A DNA stretch of 64,000 nt from Streptomyces sp. CB02261. GTDB taxonomy: Bacteria; Actinomycetota; Actinomycetes; Streptomycetales; Streptomycetaceae. The notes below the pieces were generated by a model. The model searched no databases. It had not been told where the DNA came from and worked only from the letters and a program-made list of their open reading frames with translations. The DNA lies in contig NZ_LIVX01000007.1 of assembly GCF_001905665.1 (NCBI RefSeq), positions 537,170-601,169 of the forward strand. Direction: 5' to 3'. The position numbers and the translations under genes were made by a program. Shown here in pieces: positions 8,222 through 17,724 of the stretch; positions within the stretch are counted from its first letter, which is position 1, and each line of letters opens with the position of its first letter.

Positions 8222-9884
8222 CGCCCGCCTCCGGCACGGACGTCCCGGTCGCGGCGCCCGCCGGAGCCGGCGCCGGGAGCAGCGGTCCCGTCACGGCCGA
8301 ACCGGGCACGGCGAGTTCCACGACGCTCGGTCCCGGGACCGGCGACGGCAGCCGGTACAGGGCCAGCGTGCCGTACATGTCCCCGTCGAACGAGAACACC
8401 GGCCGCAGCCCGGCCGTGAGCCCTTGCACCTCCGCGAGCGTGGAGTGCCCGTACCCCTGCTCCAGGACCCGCCACGGCACGACCACGTACGCGGCGCCGT
8501 TGACGGCCCGCTGCTCGGGCGTCGTCCAGTGGCCGAGCCGGTAGGTGTCGCGCAGCGTCCAGTTCGTCACGCCCCGGGTCCGCTGCCCGTCCACGGTGAC
8601 GATCCCGCTGCCGGCCGGCACATGGGTGAGCAGGTACGTCCGCAGTCTCTGGAAGCCGTCGTCGGCGGCCCCCCGGTCACGGGCGTACACCGAGGCGGGG
8701 ACGGCGAGCAGCGCGACCAGCGCGCCGCAGGCCAGCAGGCGCAGCCCCGGCCGGAGCCGGGACGGCATCGGCACGGTGACCGCGAGCGCCACCAGGTTCG
8801 GCACGAACAGCAGGTACAGCGCCTGCTCCTCCAGGGTGCCCACGCCGATCGCGTACCCGAGGGTGACGATGGCCGAGGCGTGGAAGAGCGCGAGCAGCCG
8901 GTACACCGGCTCCTTGCGGCGCAGGAGCAGGACGAGCGCCACGGGGGTGAGGGCGAGCAGCAGGTAGGTGGTCCCGTACGCGGGGAGTTCGGCGACGAGC
9001 CGGCCCGCCAGCGAGGGCGTGCCCTCCGCGTTGAAGCCGGTCTCCTGCACGACCCCGAGGAGCCGTCGGGCGCCGGCGGCCTTCGCGTCCCAGAAGGCCT
9101 CGAAGTGCCCGAAGCCGACCACCAGGGCCACGTACACGCCGTACACGAGGACGGTCGTCGCCGTGGTCAGGGCGACGAGGCGCCGGGGCGGCCCCCAGCC
9201 GAGGGCCAGGGCGGCGAGCAGCGGCAGCACGGTGATCAGTGCCGCGTGGTCCTTCGTCAGGACGGCGAGCCCGAGGAACAGCCCGGCGAGCACGGCCCGG
9301 GCCCGGGGCCGAGCGGGTGGGTCGGGCCGGGCCAGACCCACCAGGACCAGGTATCCGGCGAGCACCCACACCATCGTCCCGGTCTCCAGGAGCACCCGGT
9401 CGTTCTGCCGGATGCAGAACATGTCGACGGCGAAGACCAGCCCGGCGACCAGACCCGCGGCGGGCGACCGCACCCGGGCGACGAGGAGGACGAGGAGGGC
9501 CGCAGTGGCCCCCGCCAGGAGCGCGTTGAGCACCCGTGAGGAGTGCACGCCCGCGATGATGTCGGCGTGTTCCCCGACCACCTTGGTCCAGGCCGCCTCC
9601 AGGTAGAAGTAGCCGGGCGGGTGGAGGAAGAACAGGCCCTCGTCGGTCCGGGGGAAGCCGCCCGCGGCGGCGCTCTCCCCGAGCCGCCGGTAGATCGGCT
9701 CGTCGATGAACAGGTCCCCGGCCCGTCCGATCTGCACGAGCCGGAGGGAAACGGCGAGCAGGGCCGCCACCGCCGCGTACACGACGGTGGGCGCGGGGCC
9801 ACGCCGCCCGCGCGGGGGCGGGGCGGGGGCCGCCGTCGTCGCTTCGGCCCGGGCGGACGGCGGAGCGGTGCGCGGTACCGTCAC
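8208..9884 (-). CDS. Polytopic GT39/PMT-like membrane glycosyltransferase
   Basis: The 558-residue integral membrane protein has about ten hydrophobic segments. The first periplasmic loop carries FIDEPIYRRL, whose acidic Asp-Glu pair after the first TM is the catalytic signature of polyprenyl-phosphate-sugar-dependent enzymes of the PMT/ArnT type (GT-C fold). HPPGYFYLEAAW is also typical. Such enzymes use a lipid-phosphate sugar and transfer it outside the membrane; the two GT2 genes of this operon could supply that donor. The start is GTG 9884, giving a GTGA overlap with the PIG-L gene. The C-terminal 150 residues form an extracytoplasmic domain ending in an Ala/Pro-rich tail. Confidence 0.85.
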   Translation of the reverse strand: MTVPRTAPPSARAEATTAAPAPPPRGRRGPAPTVVYAAVAALLAVSLRLVQIGRAGDLFIDEPIYRRLGESAAAGGFPRTDEGLFFLHPPGYFYLEAAWTKVVGEHADIIAGVHSSRVLNALLAGATAALLVLLVARVRSPAAGLVAGLVFAVDMFCIRQNDRVLLETGTMVWVLAGYLVLVGLARPDPPARPRARAVLAGLFLGLAVLTKDHAALITVLPLLAALALGWGPPRRLVALTTATTVLVYGVYVALVVGFGHFEAFWDAKAAGARRLLGVVQETGFNAEGTPSLAGRLVAELPAYGTTYLLLALTPVALVLLLRRKEPVYRLLALFHASAIVTLGYAIGVGTLEEQALYLLFVPNLVALAVTVPMPSRLRPGLRLLACGALVALLAVPASVYARDRGAADDGFQRLRTYLLTHVPAGSGIVTVDGQRTRGVTNWTLRDTYRLGHWTTPEQRAVNGAAYVVVPWRVLEQGYGHSTLAEVQGLTAGLRPVFSFDGDMYGTLALYRLPSPVPGPSVVELAVPGSAVTGPLLPAPAPAGAATGTSVPEAGDAAR

Positions 9885-10762
9885 GGCACACCTCCCGCGG
9901 TACGGATCCGCCGACCGGAGCCTTGCGCGGGTGCGGCCGACGCGGGCGGCCCGGTCTCCCAGGCCGCCTCCGGCAGCAGGTAGACCTCGGGCACGCGCGG
10001 GACGCGGCCGCCGGGGAACAGGGCGTCGGCCTGGGTCCGGTACTCCCGGATCAGCTCCGCCTTGCGGTCGAGGCCCCGCACCCAGTCACGGGCCACGAGC
10101 CGGTGCCGGGCGGTGAACCGGGGGTCGGCGGCGGCGTGCAGGTCGTACGGGAAGTCGCTGTAGTACACGACCGGGCGGCCGCTGCGTTCGGCGGCGGTGC
10201 GGACCAGGACGTGGTCGGCGTGGCCGCCCACCCCGAGGGGCGCGAGGACCAGCCCGCCGGTGCGTCCGGGCAGCAGGGCGTCGACGGTCTCCCCGACCGC
10301 GCGGAGCGTTCCGGTGTCGTGCGGGGAGACGTGTCCCCGGGAGAGGTGCAGCCGGTACGTCGGGTACACGTGGACGGCCTCGGGCACCAGCCGGGCGAGC
10401 CGCTCCGTGCCGGGACGGGCCCGCGGGAGCCGCCGGAACAGCCCGTCGACCAGGCCCGCGTGGTACCGCCGGACGTCGAGGCGCGCCAGGGCCCGCCGGT
10501 CCTCGGCCCGCCGTTCGGCGTACAGCTCCTCCGCGTCGCCGGCGCCCATCTGCTTCAGGTACTGCCGGGCGGAGAGGGTGTGCGGCGGCGGCGCGGCCTC
10601 CGTGAACAGCGTGGCGACCGTCACCGGCGCCCGGCGCCCCGCCCATCCGAGCAGTCCGCCGCACGACAGGACCGCGTCGTCCAGGTGAGGCGAGAGGACC
10701 AGGACCGGGACCTCCGATCGGACGAGGGTCCGGACGAATCGGGTCAGTGGGTCGTCAGCCAT
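9881..10762 (-). CDS. PIG-L family N-acetyl-sugar deacetylase
   Basis: The 293-residue protein has the zinc-binding LmbE/PIG-L motif as SPHLDDAVLSCGG (the usual HPDD appears as HLDD) and the second histidine motif in GVGGHADHVLVR. Family members remove the acetyl group from GlcNAc-containing substrates such as GlcNAc-PI, GlcNAc-inositol or GlcNAc-lipids. The presence of this gene suggests the operon product carries a de-N-acetylated hexosamine. ATG 10762 is chosen because AGGAGGGG stands 7 bases upstream; an extension to 10855 would have no such site. It overlaps the end of the kinase/GT4 fusion by 19 bases and the GT39-like start by 4. Confidence 0.85.
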   Translation of the reverse strand: MADDPLTRFVRTLVRSEVPVLVLSPHLDDAVLSCGGLLGWAGRRAPVTVATLFTEAAPPPHTLSARQYLKQMGAGDAEELYAERRAEDRRALARLDVRRYHAGLVDGLFRRLPRARPGTERLARLVPEAVHVYPTYRLHLSRGHVSPHDTGTLRAVGETVDALLPGRTGGLVLAPLGVGGHADHVLVRTAAERSGRPVVYYSDFPYDLHAAADPRFTARHRLVARDWVRGLDRKAELIREYRTQADALFPGGRVPRVPEVYLLPEAAWETGPPASAAPAQGSGRRIRTAGGVP

Positions 10763-12600
10763 GGCGTACCCCTCCTGCCGGGCCGCCGTACGGCGGCGGG
10801 AGCGTCCACGAGTCGGTGGGCCAGGGCCAGATAGCGACCCGTCATCTCGTCCCACGTGTAGCGCTGGGCGGCGAGCCCGGCGCGCCGCCCCAGCCGGCGG
10901 CGCAGCGCCGCGTCCGTGGCCAGCTCGGTCATCCGTCGGCCGAACGCCGCCACGTCGAACGGCGGGACGGCCACGTCGCCGCCGTCACGCATCCAGCGCA
11001 GCGCGGGCAGGTCGAAGTGGAGGACGGGCTTGCCGTACGACATGCCTTCGAGGGCCACCAGGCCGAAGGTCTCGTGGCGGGAGGGCATCACCAGGAAGGC
11101 GCTGTCGCGCAGGAGTTGGTGCTTGCGCTCCTCCTCGGCGTATCCCACCCAGTGGATCCGGGGCCTCGGCCCGTGGCCGCGGGCGGCGACGAGCGCGGCG
11201 AGCCGGCGTTCCTCGGCCGGAGTGCCGCTGCCCGCGAGGAGCAGGTCCAGCGGTGGCGCGGCCCGGTCGTACGCGTCGAGCAGCAGGTCGAGGCCCTTGA
11301 CCCAGGTGTCGATCCGCCCCAGGAAGAGGATGAACTGCCCCGTCCCGAGCCCGGACTCGTCGAGCGTGCGCTGCTCGACCCCGTTGGCGATGACCTGCAC
11401 GTCGGCCCGGGGGCTGAGCCGCCGCACCACCGAACCGTCCGCCGCGTTCATCACCACGATGTGCCGGTAGCAGCGCAGTCCGAGGCGCTCGACGAGGAAG
11501 AAGGGGATGTGGTAGCGCCGCCACAGGGCCTCGGCGCTGCGGCCCTGGTCGACGCCGACGACGGGGGCGCGCGTCGCCAGGGGCAGGAAGCTCGTCGAGA
11601 AGGGGGGAGTGAAGCTCTCCAGCCACAGGTCGTGCCGGACGCGTCGGGCGACGAACGGCAGCAGCGTCAGGAACAGCAGCTGGCCGGCGCGCGGACCCGC
11701 CCGGCAGACCGGCAGCCGGACGTACCGGATGCCGTCGCGCTCCTCGGTGCCGCCGCTCCGTCCGGCCGTCACGACGGTGACCCGGAAGTCCTCGGCGAGC
11801 CGGCGGGCCACCTTCCCCACCACCAGGGCGCCTCCGCCGCGATAGGCCGGGTTCTCCGCGTCGTCGTAGACGGAGATCACCACGTGCCGCAGTCGCCGGT
11901 CCGGCACGGGGGCATCCTCCCGTACCGCATGCGCGCGGTCCCGTTCCCGTGCGGCGTCGAGCATCCGGTCGAGGGCCTCGCCGGCGACCAGGGACGGCGA
12001 CCGTTCGCCGTCGAGCCGTACGATCCGCGGCAGCCGTCGCGACCAGTTGCGGTAGCGCGCCCACCACCCGGCGGGGGGCCCGGCGACCTCCTCCCAGCCA
12101 CGGCGCCGGAGGGTGTCGGAGCAGGTCTCCACGAGCAGGGTCAGCGCGTAGCGGCCGGCGATCCGGCGGAAGACGGCCGCCGCCCCCGAGCCGGCCGGCG
12201 GGTCGAACTTCGCCAGACCGTCCAGCGGCCCGCGGTCCGTCAGGATCACGGCCTCCCCGCCGCGCGCCCGCGCTCCCGCACGTGCCCGGAGCCCGGCGAC
12301 CGCGATCCGGGCGGCCAGCTCACCCGCGTCCAGGAACGCGTGGGCACGGCGCAGTCGGGATCCCCCGCGCTGTGGATCCGTCGCGCGCCGTGCCCACCCG
12401 TCCCCGCCCGGCTCCGCCGCGTCCTTCACACGGGGCGGGACCGGGAACCTGCGGCACAGGAAGCAGCCGTAGCAGTGGAGGGTGACGACGGTCAGGCCGC
12501 GCTCGGCGAGCATCGCCGCGAGCCGGCCGACGAGCGAGGACTTGCCGGCGCCGTCGGGTCCTGACACGGCGACGAGGAGAGGGCCTCGTGGGGTCGTCAT
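10744..12600 (-). CDS. Fusion: thymidylate-kinase-like P-loop domain plus GT4 glycosyltransferase
   Basis: Residues 1-225 form a P-loop kinase with Walker A GPDGAGKSS (14-22) and a DRGPLD segment resembling the DRY/DR motif of TMP-kinase-like proteins. Residues from about 236 form a complete GT-B transferase: RGGGALVVGKVARRL at the acceptor side, FILFLGRIDTWVKGLDLLLDA, and PSRHETFGLVALEGMSYGKPV with the ExxxxxxxE donor motif. The 618 residues have no frameshift between halves. The kinase half is not expected to be a true TMP kinase; in this setting it may phosphorylate a sugar or lipid intermediate. ATG 12600 overlaps the flippase stop by 4 bases. Confidence 0.85.
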   Translation of the reverse strand: MTTPRGPLLVAVSGPDGAGKSSLVGRLAAMLAERGLTVVTLHCYGCFLCRRFPVPPRVKDAAEPGGDGWARRATDPQRGGSRLRRAHAFLDAGELAARIAVAGLRARAGARARGGEAVILTDRGPLDGLAKFDPPAGSGAAAVFRRIAGRYALTLLVETCSDTLRRRGWEEVAGPPAGWWARYRNWSRRLPRIVRLDGERSPSLVAGEALDRMLDAARERDRAHAVREDAPVPDRRLRHVVISVYDDAENPAYRGGGALVVGKVARRLAEDFRVTVVTAGRSGGTEERDGIRYVRLPVCRAGPRAGQLLFLTLLPFVARRVRHDLWLESFTPPFSTSFLPLATRAPVVGVDQGRSAEALWRRYHIPFFLVERLGLRCYRHIVVMNAADGSVVRRLSPRADVQVIANGVEQRTLDESGLGTGQFILFLGRIDTWVKGLDLLLDAYDRAAPPLDLLLAGSGTPAEERRLAALVAARGHGPRPRIHWVGYAEEERKHQLLRDSAFLVMPSRHETFGLVALEGMSYGKPVLHFDLPALRWMRDGGDVAVPPFDVAAFGRRMTELATDAALRRRLGRRAGLAAQRYTWDEMTGRYLALAHRLVDAPAAVRRPGRRGTPWLTTH

Positions 12601-15095
12601 GGCACCCGCCTCCGCAGTCTCTTGGTCATCACGAGAGGTATCCGGAGGGATGCCTCACGGGTCGCCGCCCGCACCCGGCCCTCGACGAGGAGGTGGCCGG
12701 AGTGCTCGGCCCCCGCCCGGAGCGAGGTGCGCACCGGGAGCGGCAGCGGCAGGGGGACGGACTCGCCCCGGTCGAGCCGTGCCATCGCCTCGGTGGCGGC
12801 GGCGAGTGCCTGCCGCCCGCCCGTGCACCAGCCCTCGCGGGCGGCCTCGTCACGGGCCTCCGCCAGGACCTCGGGGCGCAGCAGCGGGCGCAGTGCGAGG
12901 AGTTCGGAGAGATCCAGGCTCAGGTTCTGGAACAGGGCGTGTGCCAGCCAGATCCGCAGCCGGTCGGAAGGACAGGGTGTCAGCCAGGCGCAGCCGTCGC
13001 CGCGGCCGTCGGTCGAGGCGGGCCGTTCGGCGCGGTCGAAGAGGCGTTCCGTCGGGACGACCGGTACACCGAACCAGGAGACCGAACCGTGCAGATGGGC
13101 CGCCGGGCCGCTCGGGGGTTCCAGGAGCACCTTGGTCGACCGCTCCAGCCAGTACGTCGTGCGGTGCGCGTACCAGCCGTCGAGCGCGGCCTGCGCCGCC
13201 CGGAGCCGTCCCGGAGGCACCACCAGGTCGAAGTTCCCGTACACGTAGTCCCCCGCGAGGTCGGCCTTGATGAGGACGGTCGGGATGCCCGCGGCCCGCA
13301 GCCGGTCCGTGGACTCGACGAGGTTCCGCCGGAACAGCCCGGTCGCCAGCTCCACCTCGGTGAGCGTCGCCGCGAGCTGACGGGGGTAGGCACGGGCCAG
13401 CCGGCCCTCGACCTGGTTGCGCCGGGCCTCGGCCAGCGCGGCGAGGAGCTCCTCGTCACGGGCCGGCCTGAGCCGGCCCCGCCACACGGCGTCGACGAGC
13501 AGCGGCGCGGGCCGCTCGCCGTCCACCACGGACGGCGCCCCCGGCCGTCCGGCCGTCCGGCCGTCGTGCCCGTCGGGCGTCCAGTACGGGCGGCGGTCGG
13601 ACGACCGCTCCCGTCGGCGGTCCGCTACGGGCTCCGCCGCCGGCCGGGGGCTCGCGCCGCCGTCCGGCTCCGGGCCCTCCACGGGGGCGGGGGCCTCGCG
13701 CCGCAGTCCGAAGAAGCGCCACAGGGCGGCCGCCGTGACCGCCAGCGCGGCGGTGAACCAGGCGACGGGGTACGGGTGGAGCAGCACGAGTCCGCCGACG
13801 AGCACGAGCACCGGGATCACCATGCGCCCGAACGGCTGTTCAGCCAGCCCGAACCCGTGGCGGCGGGCGTGCCGGGCGGCCAGCAGGGCCAGGGCGGCGG
13901 TGGTGCCGCACAGCCCGCCGATCGCCATGCCGAGCACGCCGCCGGTGACCCAGCCGGACACCAGGGCGGTCACGTACAGGGCGAGGCCGGCGAGCAGGGT
14001 CCGCAGGCACGCGTAGTCGTTGACGGCCTGCGCGAACGTCACGAGCAGGACGAGCGCGCCGAGCGCGAGGCCCGACGTCGCCGTGCAGGCCATCAGGGTG
14101 GCGACCGTCTCGTACCCCGAGGGGAACACGCGCGTGAGCACCGCGCCCGGCACCGTCGCCGCCACCACGGTCAGCGGCAGCGCCGCGGTCACGTACATCC
14201 TCAGCGCCCCCGCCGTCAGGGGGTCACCGGCCCGCCGCCGCGACAGCGCGGGCAGGAAGGCGATCGAGACGGCCCCGGCGAGGAAGAGCGGGACCCTGCC
14301 GAGCATGACCGCGGCCTGGTAACTGGCCGCCGCCGCCCGGTCGGTGGGCAGCATCGCGACGAGGACGATGTCCACGGCCGCGAGCACCGCCACCACGCCC
14401 TGGAGCGAGGCGACGCCGCCCGCCCGCCGCCACAGGTCGCGGTCGACGCTCACCGCCCGCCACGTGCGGTGACGCCCGTCGCGGAACCGTCGCGGCCGGA
14501 AGAACACGTACGGCAGGACGGCGATCCCGAAGGCCGCGAGGGCGCCCGTCTCGCCGAGGCCCAGCGCCGACACGAAGAACAGGCCCACGCCGAACTTCAG
14601 GGCGGCCTCCGCGGTGATGAGCACCGCGAGGGTCCGCAGCCGCTCGGTGCCCTGGAGCCAGCCGGCGCTGACCCGGGTGACGTAGACGGCGAGCGTGGAG
14701 CCGGCGATGACGAGCGTCGTCGGTGTGCTCGCGAACTCCATCGCCACGACGCCCACCACGCCTGCCGCGACCGTGCCGCCGACGACGGCCGTGACGACGG
14801 CGAAGCGGACCGCCTCGCCCCGTTCGGCGTCCGAGCGCGCCCGGGCGAGTGCCTGCGCCAGCATCCAGGGGACGGTGACCACGGCGACCGCCGCGGTGCA
14901 CACGACGAGCCCCTGACCGGCGGCGAAGGTCGCGTACCCGGAGACGTCGAGGAGCCGGGTGAGGACCAGGGTGTACGCGTAGTTGAGGGCGCCGACCACG
15001 ACGACCGAGGTGGCGATCCAGCGCGCGCCGAGCACCGCCGTCACCTCGTCCTGGAGGACGCGGGACCGCTCGGCGACGCGCTCCGCGGCGATCAC
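12597..15095 (-). CDS. Fusion: MATE/MurJ-type polysaccharide flippase plus C-terminal nucleotidyltransferase-like domain
   Basis: The first 430 or so residues contain about twelve to fourteen TM helices in the pattern of the MOP flippase superfamily (Wzx/MurJ-like), which moves lipid-linked glycans across the membrane. A charged, low-complexity linker follows. The last 330 residues are soluble and include AGIPTVLIKADLAGDYVYGNFDLVV, resembling the start of the uncharacterised nucleotidyltransferase group annotated NTP_transf_5 (IPxxxLKG followed by an acidic D-x-D strand); here FDLVV keeps one Asp only, so activity is uncertain. GTG 15095 gives a GTGA overlap with the upstream GT4 gene. Confidence 0.8.
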   Translation of the reverse strand: MIAAERVAERSRVLQDEVTAVLGARWIATSVVVVGALNYAYTLVLTRLLDVSGYATFAAGQGLVVCTAAVAVVTVPWMLAQALARARSDAERGEAVRFAVVTAVVGGTVAAGVVGVVAMEFASTPTTLVIAGSTLAVYVTRVSAGWLQGTERLRTLAVLITAEAALKFGVGLFFVSALGLGETGALAAFGIAVLPYVFFRPRRFRDGRHRTWRAVSVDRDLWRRAGGVASLQGVVAVLAAVDIVLVAMLPTDRAAAASYQAAVMLGRVPLFLAGAVSIAFLPALSRRRAGDPLTAGALRMYVTAALPLTVVAATVPGAVLTRVFPSGYETVATLMACTATSGLALGALVLLVTFAQAVNDYACLRTLLAGLALYVTALVSGWVTGGVLGMAIGGLCGTTAALALLAARHARRHGFGLAEQPFGRMVIPVLVLVGGLVLLHPYPVAWFTAALAVTAAALWRFFGLRREAPAPVEGPEPDGGASPRPAAEPVADRRRERSSDRRPYWTPDGHDGRTAGRPGAPSVVDGERPAPLLVDAVWRGRLRPARDEELLAALAEARRNQVEGRLARAYPRQLAATLTEVELATGLFRRNLVESTDRLRAAGIPTVLIKADLAGDYVYGNFDLVVPPGRLRAAQAALDGWYAHRTTYWLERSTKVLLEPPSGPAAHLHGSVSWFGVPVVPTERLFDRAERPASTDGRGDGCAWLTPCPSDRLRIWLAHALFQNLSLDLSELLALRPLLRPEVLAEARDEAAREGWCTGGRQALAAATEAMARLDRGESVPLPLPLPVRTSLRAGAEHSGHLLVEGRVRAATREASLRIPLVMTKRLRRRVP

Positions 15096-16552
15096 GGCCG
15101 CCGCCCGGGGGCCCGGCCCCGCTCGGGGCCGTCGTCCGGTTCCGCGGCGCCGAGCAGCACGTCGTGGCCGTGCGCCAGGGAGATGTCGGCCTCCGTCACA
15201 TCGAGGCGGTGCAGGGCCCTCAGCGCCCGTACCTCATCGCAGCCGTGCAGCAGCAGACGGAAGGCGTCACCGTCCCGGTGCCAGGCGTCGGTCTGACGCA
15301 GCGAATTCCGTACCGCGCGCTCGGTGTTCTCGGGGTCGGGGGAGAGGAAACGGGTGAGGACGGACAGGTCGCAGGGGGAACGGCGGGAACGCCGGTGGCG
15401 GTGGACCCGCTGGAGGTCCTCCAGGACGACGTGGGCGAGCCGCTCGGCGCTGGCGTCCCAGGAGAACGCGGCAGCCCAGGCACGGCAGCGGACGGAGCTC
15501 AGCGACCGTGCCTCCGGCGTGGACAGCGCGTCGAGGGCCGAGGCGACGCCGGCCGCCAGGTCCGCGTCCGGGTCGAGGAGCCACCCGTTCACGCCCGGGC
15601 GGATCGCGTCCCGCAGCCCCGGCACGTCGAAGGCCAGGGCCGGGGTGCCGACGGCGTTCGCCTCGATGACGGCGAGCCCCCAGCCCTCGGCGACGGACGG
15701 CACGACCGTCAGCCACGCCCGGTGGAACAGCTCCTCCTTGCGCTCGTCGGACACGTGTCCGTGGAACTCGACGGCGGCTCCGATGCCGAGTCCGGCGGCG
15801 AGCTTCCGCAGCGACTCGCCCTCCGGCCCGTCCCCGCACAGATGGACGCGCAGCTCAGGACGGTCCCGCAACAGCGCGGGAACGGCACGGAGGATCAGGT
15901 CGACGCGCTTCTGCGGCACCAGCCGGCTGACGACGGTGAGCACGGGGGTGGCGGACCGGTGTCCGGCGGTGGCCGTGAGGGCGGGGTCGGGGCGCCCGTT
16001 GGGCACGATGTGCAGGGGGTTGCCGAAGCCGAGTTCGCGGCGGGTGGCCTCGCGCGTGGACGGCGAGACGACGACCACCGGCCGCCCCCGGTACACGCGC
16101 CGGCTGACCTGCTTCTCCAGGAGCCGCCCCACGGCGTTCATCGGCCAGGGGAACCGGGTGTCGAACTGGCGCTGGTGGACGTGGTGGATGACGCAGATGT
16201 CCGCGGTCCACCGGGGCGTGAAGAGCGGCGAGAAGAACGGGATCCCGTTCTGGAAGTCGACCACGGCGTCGTACGCGTGACGGTTCCGCAGCAGGTGCGC
16301 GGCGGCGGCCGCGTACACGCCGAACGTGCCACCGCCCCGCACGAGGCGGATGCCTTCGCGGTACTCCCGGGCGCGTGAGCCGGGGTACCGCGAGGAGATC
16401 AGGGTGACGTGGGCTCCGGCCGCCGCGAAGCGCCGGGCGATCTCCCAGCAGTACGCCTCGGCTCCGCCCGCGTCGGGGTGTCCGGGGTCGCGCCAGTTGA
16501 GGAAGGCGATGTCGGTGCGGGCGAGCCGTTCGAGAGCGGTCACGGGAATCAC
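15092..16552 (-). CDS. GT4 glycosyltransferase with C-terminal extension
   Basis: GTG 16552 (VIPVTALERL) is chosen because its GTGA overlap with the GT2 stop matches the rest of the operon; an ATG further upstream would run 225 bases into GT2. The 486-residue protein has an acceptor half with NWRDPGHPDAGGAEAYCWEIARRFA, typical of GT4, then VVVVSPSTREATRRELGF, LTVVSRLVPQKRVDLIL, and VPSVAEGWGLAVIEANAVGTPALAFDVPG with the donor-binding ExxxxxxxE. A further 110 residues after the catalytic core hold no motif I recognise. It likely adds one sugar to the lipid-linked glycan on the cytoplasmic face. Confidence 0.87.
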   Translation of the reverse strand: MIPVTALERLARTDIAFLNWRDPGHPDAGGAEAYCWEIARRFAAAGAHVTLISSRYPGSRAREYREGIRLVRGGGTFGVYAAAAAHLLRNRHAYDAVVDFQNGIPFFSPLFTPRWTADICVIHHVHQRQFDTRFPWPMNAVGRLLEKQVSRRVYRGRPVVVVSPSTREATRRELGFGNPLHIVPNGRPDPALTATAGHRSATPVLTVVSRLVPQKRVDLILRAVPALLRDRPELRVHLCGDGPEGESLRKLAAGLGIGAAVEFHGHVSDERKEELFHRAWLTVVPSVAEGWGLAVIEANAVGTPALAFDVPGLRDAIRPGVNGWLLDPDADLAAGVASALDALSTPEARSLSSVRCRAWAAAFSWDASAERLAHVVLEDLQRVHRHRRSRRSPCDLSVLTRFLSPDPENTERAVRNSLRQTDAWHRDGDAFRLLLHGCDEVRALRALHRLDVTEADISLAHGHDVLLGAAEPDDGPERGRAPGRRP

Positions 16553-17301
16553 CGGGCCAGCGAGATGCGCAGGAGGTCGGCCATGGAACGCAGTCCGTCG
16601 CGCCGTACCGAGAAGGTCGAGCCGGGCACGTCGTGCCAGACCACCGGCACCTCCACGACGTCGCGCCCGGCGCGCACGACGCGGGCGAGCAGCTCCACGT
16701 CGAAGGCGAAGCCGTCGATGTGGCAGTCCCGCACGACCGCGCGGGCGAGCCGGCCGGAGAAGAACTTGAACCCGCACTGGGTGTCGGTGACTCCGGGCAG
16801 CGACAGACGCGCGAGCGAACGGAACAGCAGGCCGCCGCCGCGCCGCAGCGCCGACTGCTCCACCTCGAGGCGGGCGCCGGGCGCGTGGCGCGAGGCGATG
16901 ACGGCGCCGTGCCCCGCCCGCAGGAGCTCCATCACCCGGTCCAGGGTCTCGACGGGGGTGGCGTTGTCGGCGTCGGCGAAGCCGATGAACCGCGCGGAGG
17001 AGGTCTCGATGCCGCGCCGGACCGCCGCCCCCTTGCCCTGGTCGCCGCAGCCGATGGCATGCACCGGGACGGGGGAGCCGGCGAAGCGCTCCAGCGCGTC
17101 GAGGGTGCCGTCGGCGCTGTTGTTGTCCACGACGACGACGGCGGAGGACCAGGGTCGCTCGGTCAGGTAGTCGACGCTGGCGGCCACCGTCGCCGGCAGC
17201 CGGCGCTGCTCGTTGAAGGCCGGGATCAGGAGTTCCAGTTCCACCGGCGGTCGGACGAGCCGGCGGGGGAGCGGCGCGTGCGCGCGAGCGGCGGTCATCA
17301 C
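16549..17301 (-). CDS. GT2 glycosyltransferase, polyprenyl-phosphate glucose/mannose synthase-like
   Basis: The 250-residue GT-A protein has the family's signatures: LLIPAFNEQRRLP, VVVDNNSADGT, the metal-binding DAD in GFADADNATP, and TDTQCGFKFFSG, the motif found in ALG5/DPM1-like enzymes that load a sugar on dolichyl- or polyprenyl-phosphate. It may make the lipid-phosphate donor for the GT39-like transferase of the operon. There is no C-terminal TM segment, so it would be peripheral. Start GTG 17301 (or ATG 17298, next codon) follows AGGAGG by about 6 bases. Its end overlaps the next GT4 by 4 bases. Confidence 0.88.
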   Translation of the reverse strand: MMTAARAHAPLPRRLVRPPVELELLIPAFNEQRRLPATVAASVDYLTERPWSSAVVVVDNNSADGTLDALERFAGSPVPVHAIGCGDQGKGAAVRRGIETSSARFIGFADADNATPVETLDRVMELLRAGHGAVIASRHAPGARLEVEQSALRRGGGLLFRSLARLSLPGVTDTQCGFKFFSGRLARAVVRDCHIDGFAFDVELLARVVRAGRDVVEVPVVWHDVPGSTFSVRRDGLRSMADLLRISLAR

Positions 17302-17672
17302 GCCTCGCCTCCTCGGGGGAGGGCGCGGGGCGCGGGGCGCTCGGTCGCGCGGGGTACGGGTGCGGGGGGACCGGCCGGTTCCGATGGCCCGGCCGGTGGC
17401 CCGGCTGGTCCGCCGGAGCCGCGGCTGCGGCGTGCGGTGCGGGCGTGGGTCACACGGGCGCGTCGTCGGCGCGCGGCACCGCGTGGCCGGCAGGCCCGGC
17501 TACGGGGCGGCGGGACGGCGGCGGTGGCCCGGTCGGACGCCCGGCGTGCCGGGTGGTGGGCGGAGCGCCGGGGTGAGGGGTGCCGGGCATCGGCGAGGGG
17601 CCAGTCGGTCATCCGCCGCAGGGGATGCGGTACGGGTGCCGCCGGCGCTCGGCCGAGGGGGGTGGAGGTCAC
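17298..17672 (-). CDS. Doubtful small Arg/Pro-rich open frame upstream of the GT2 gene
   Basis: Starting at GTG 17672 this frame gives 124 residues rich in Arg, Pro and Ala, with no recognisable domain. Its TGA (17298-17300) makes a GTGA overlap with the following GT2 start, exactly the junction type used through the rest of the operon, and that is the only argument for coding. Against it, third-position GC (my rough hand count is about 80%) looks below that of neighbouring genes and the composition resembles translated noncoding high-GC DNA. The 483-base gap it sits in otherwise holds only a small hairpin and a weak promoter candidate. Confidence 0.25.
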   Translation of the reverse strand: MTSTPLGRAPAAPVPHPLRRMTDWPLADARHPSPRRSAHHPARRASDRATAAVPPPRSRACRPRGAARRRRARVTHARTARRSRGSGGPAGPPAGPSEPAGPPAPVPRATERPAPRALPRGGEA

Positions 17673-17724
17673 GACGAGCCTCTTCCGGCAACCGACCCTC
17701 TGAGGGGTCCGCGCACACGGGGTA

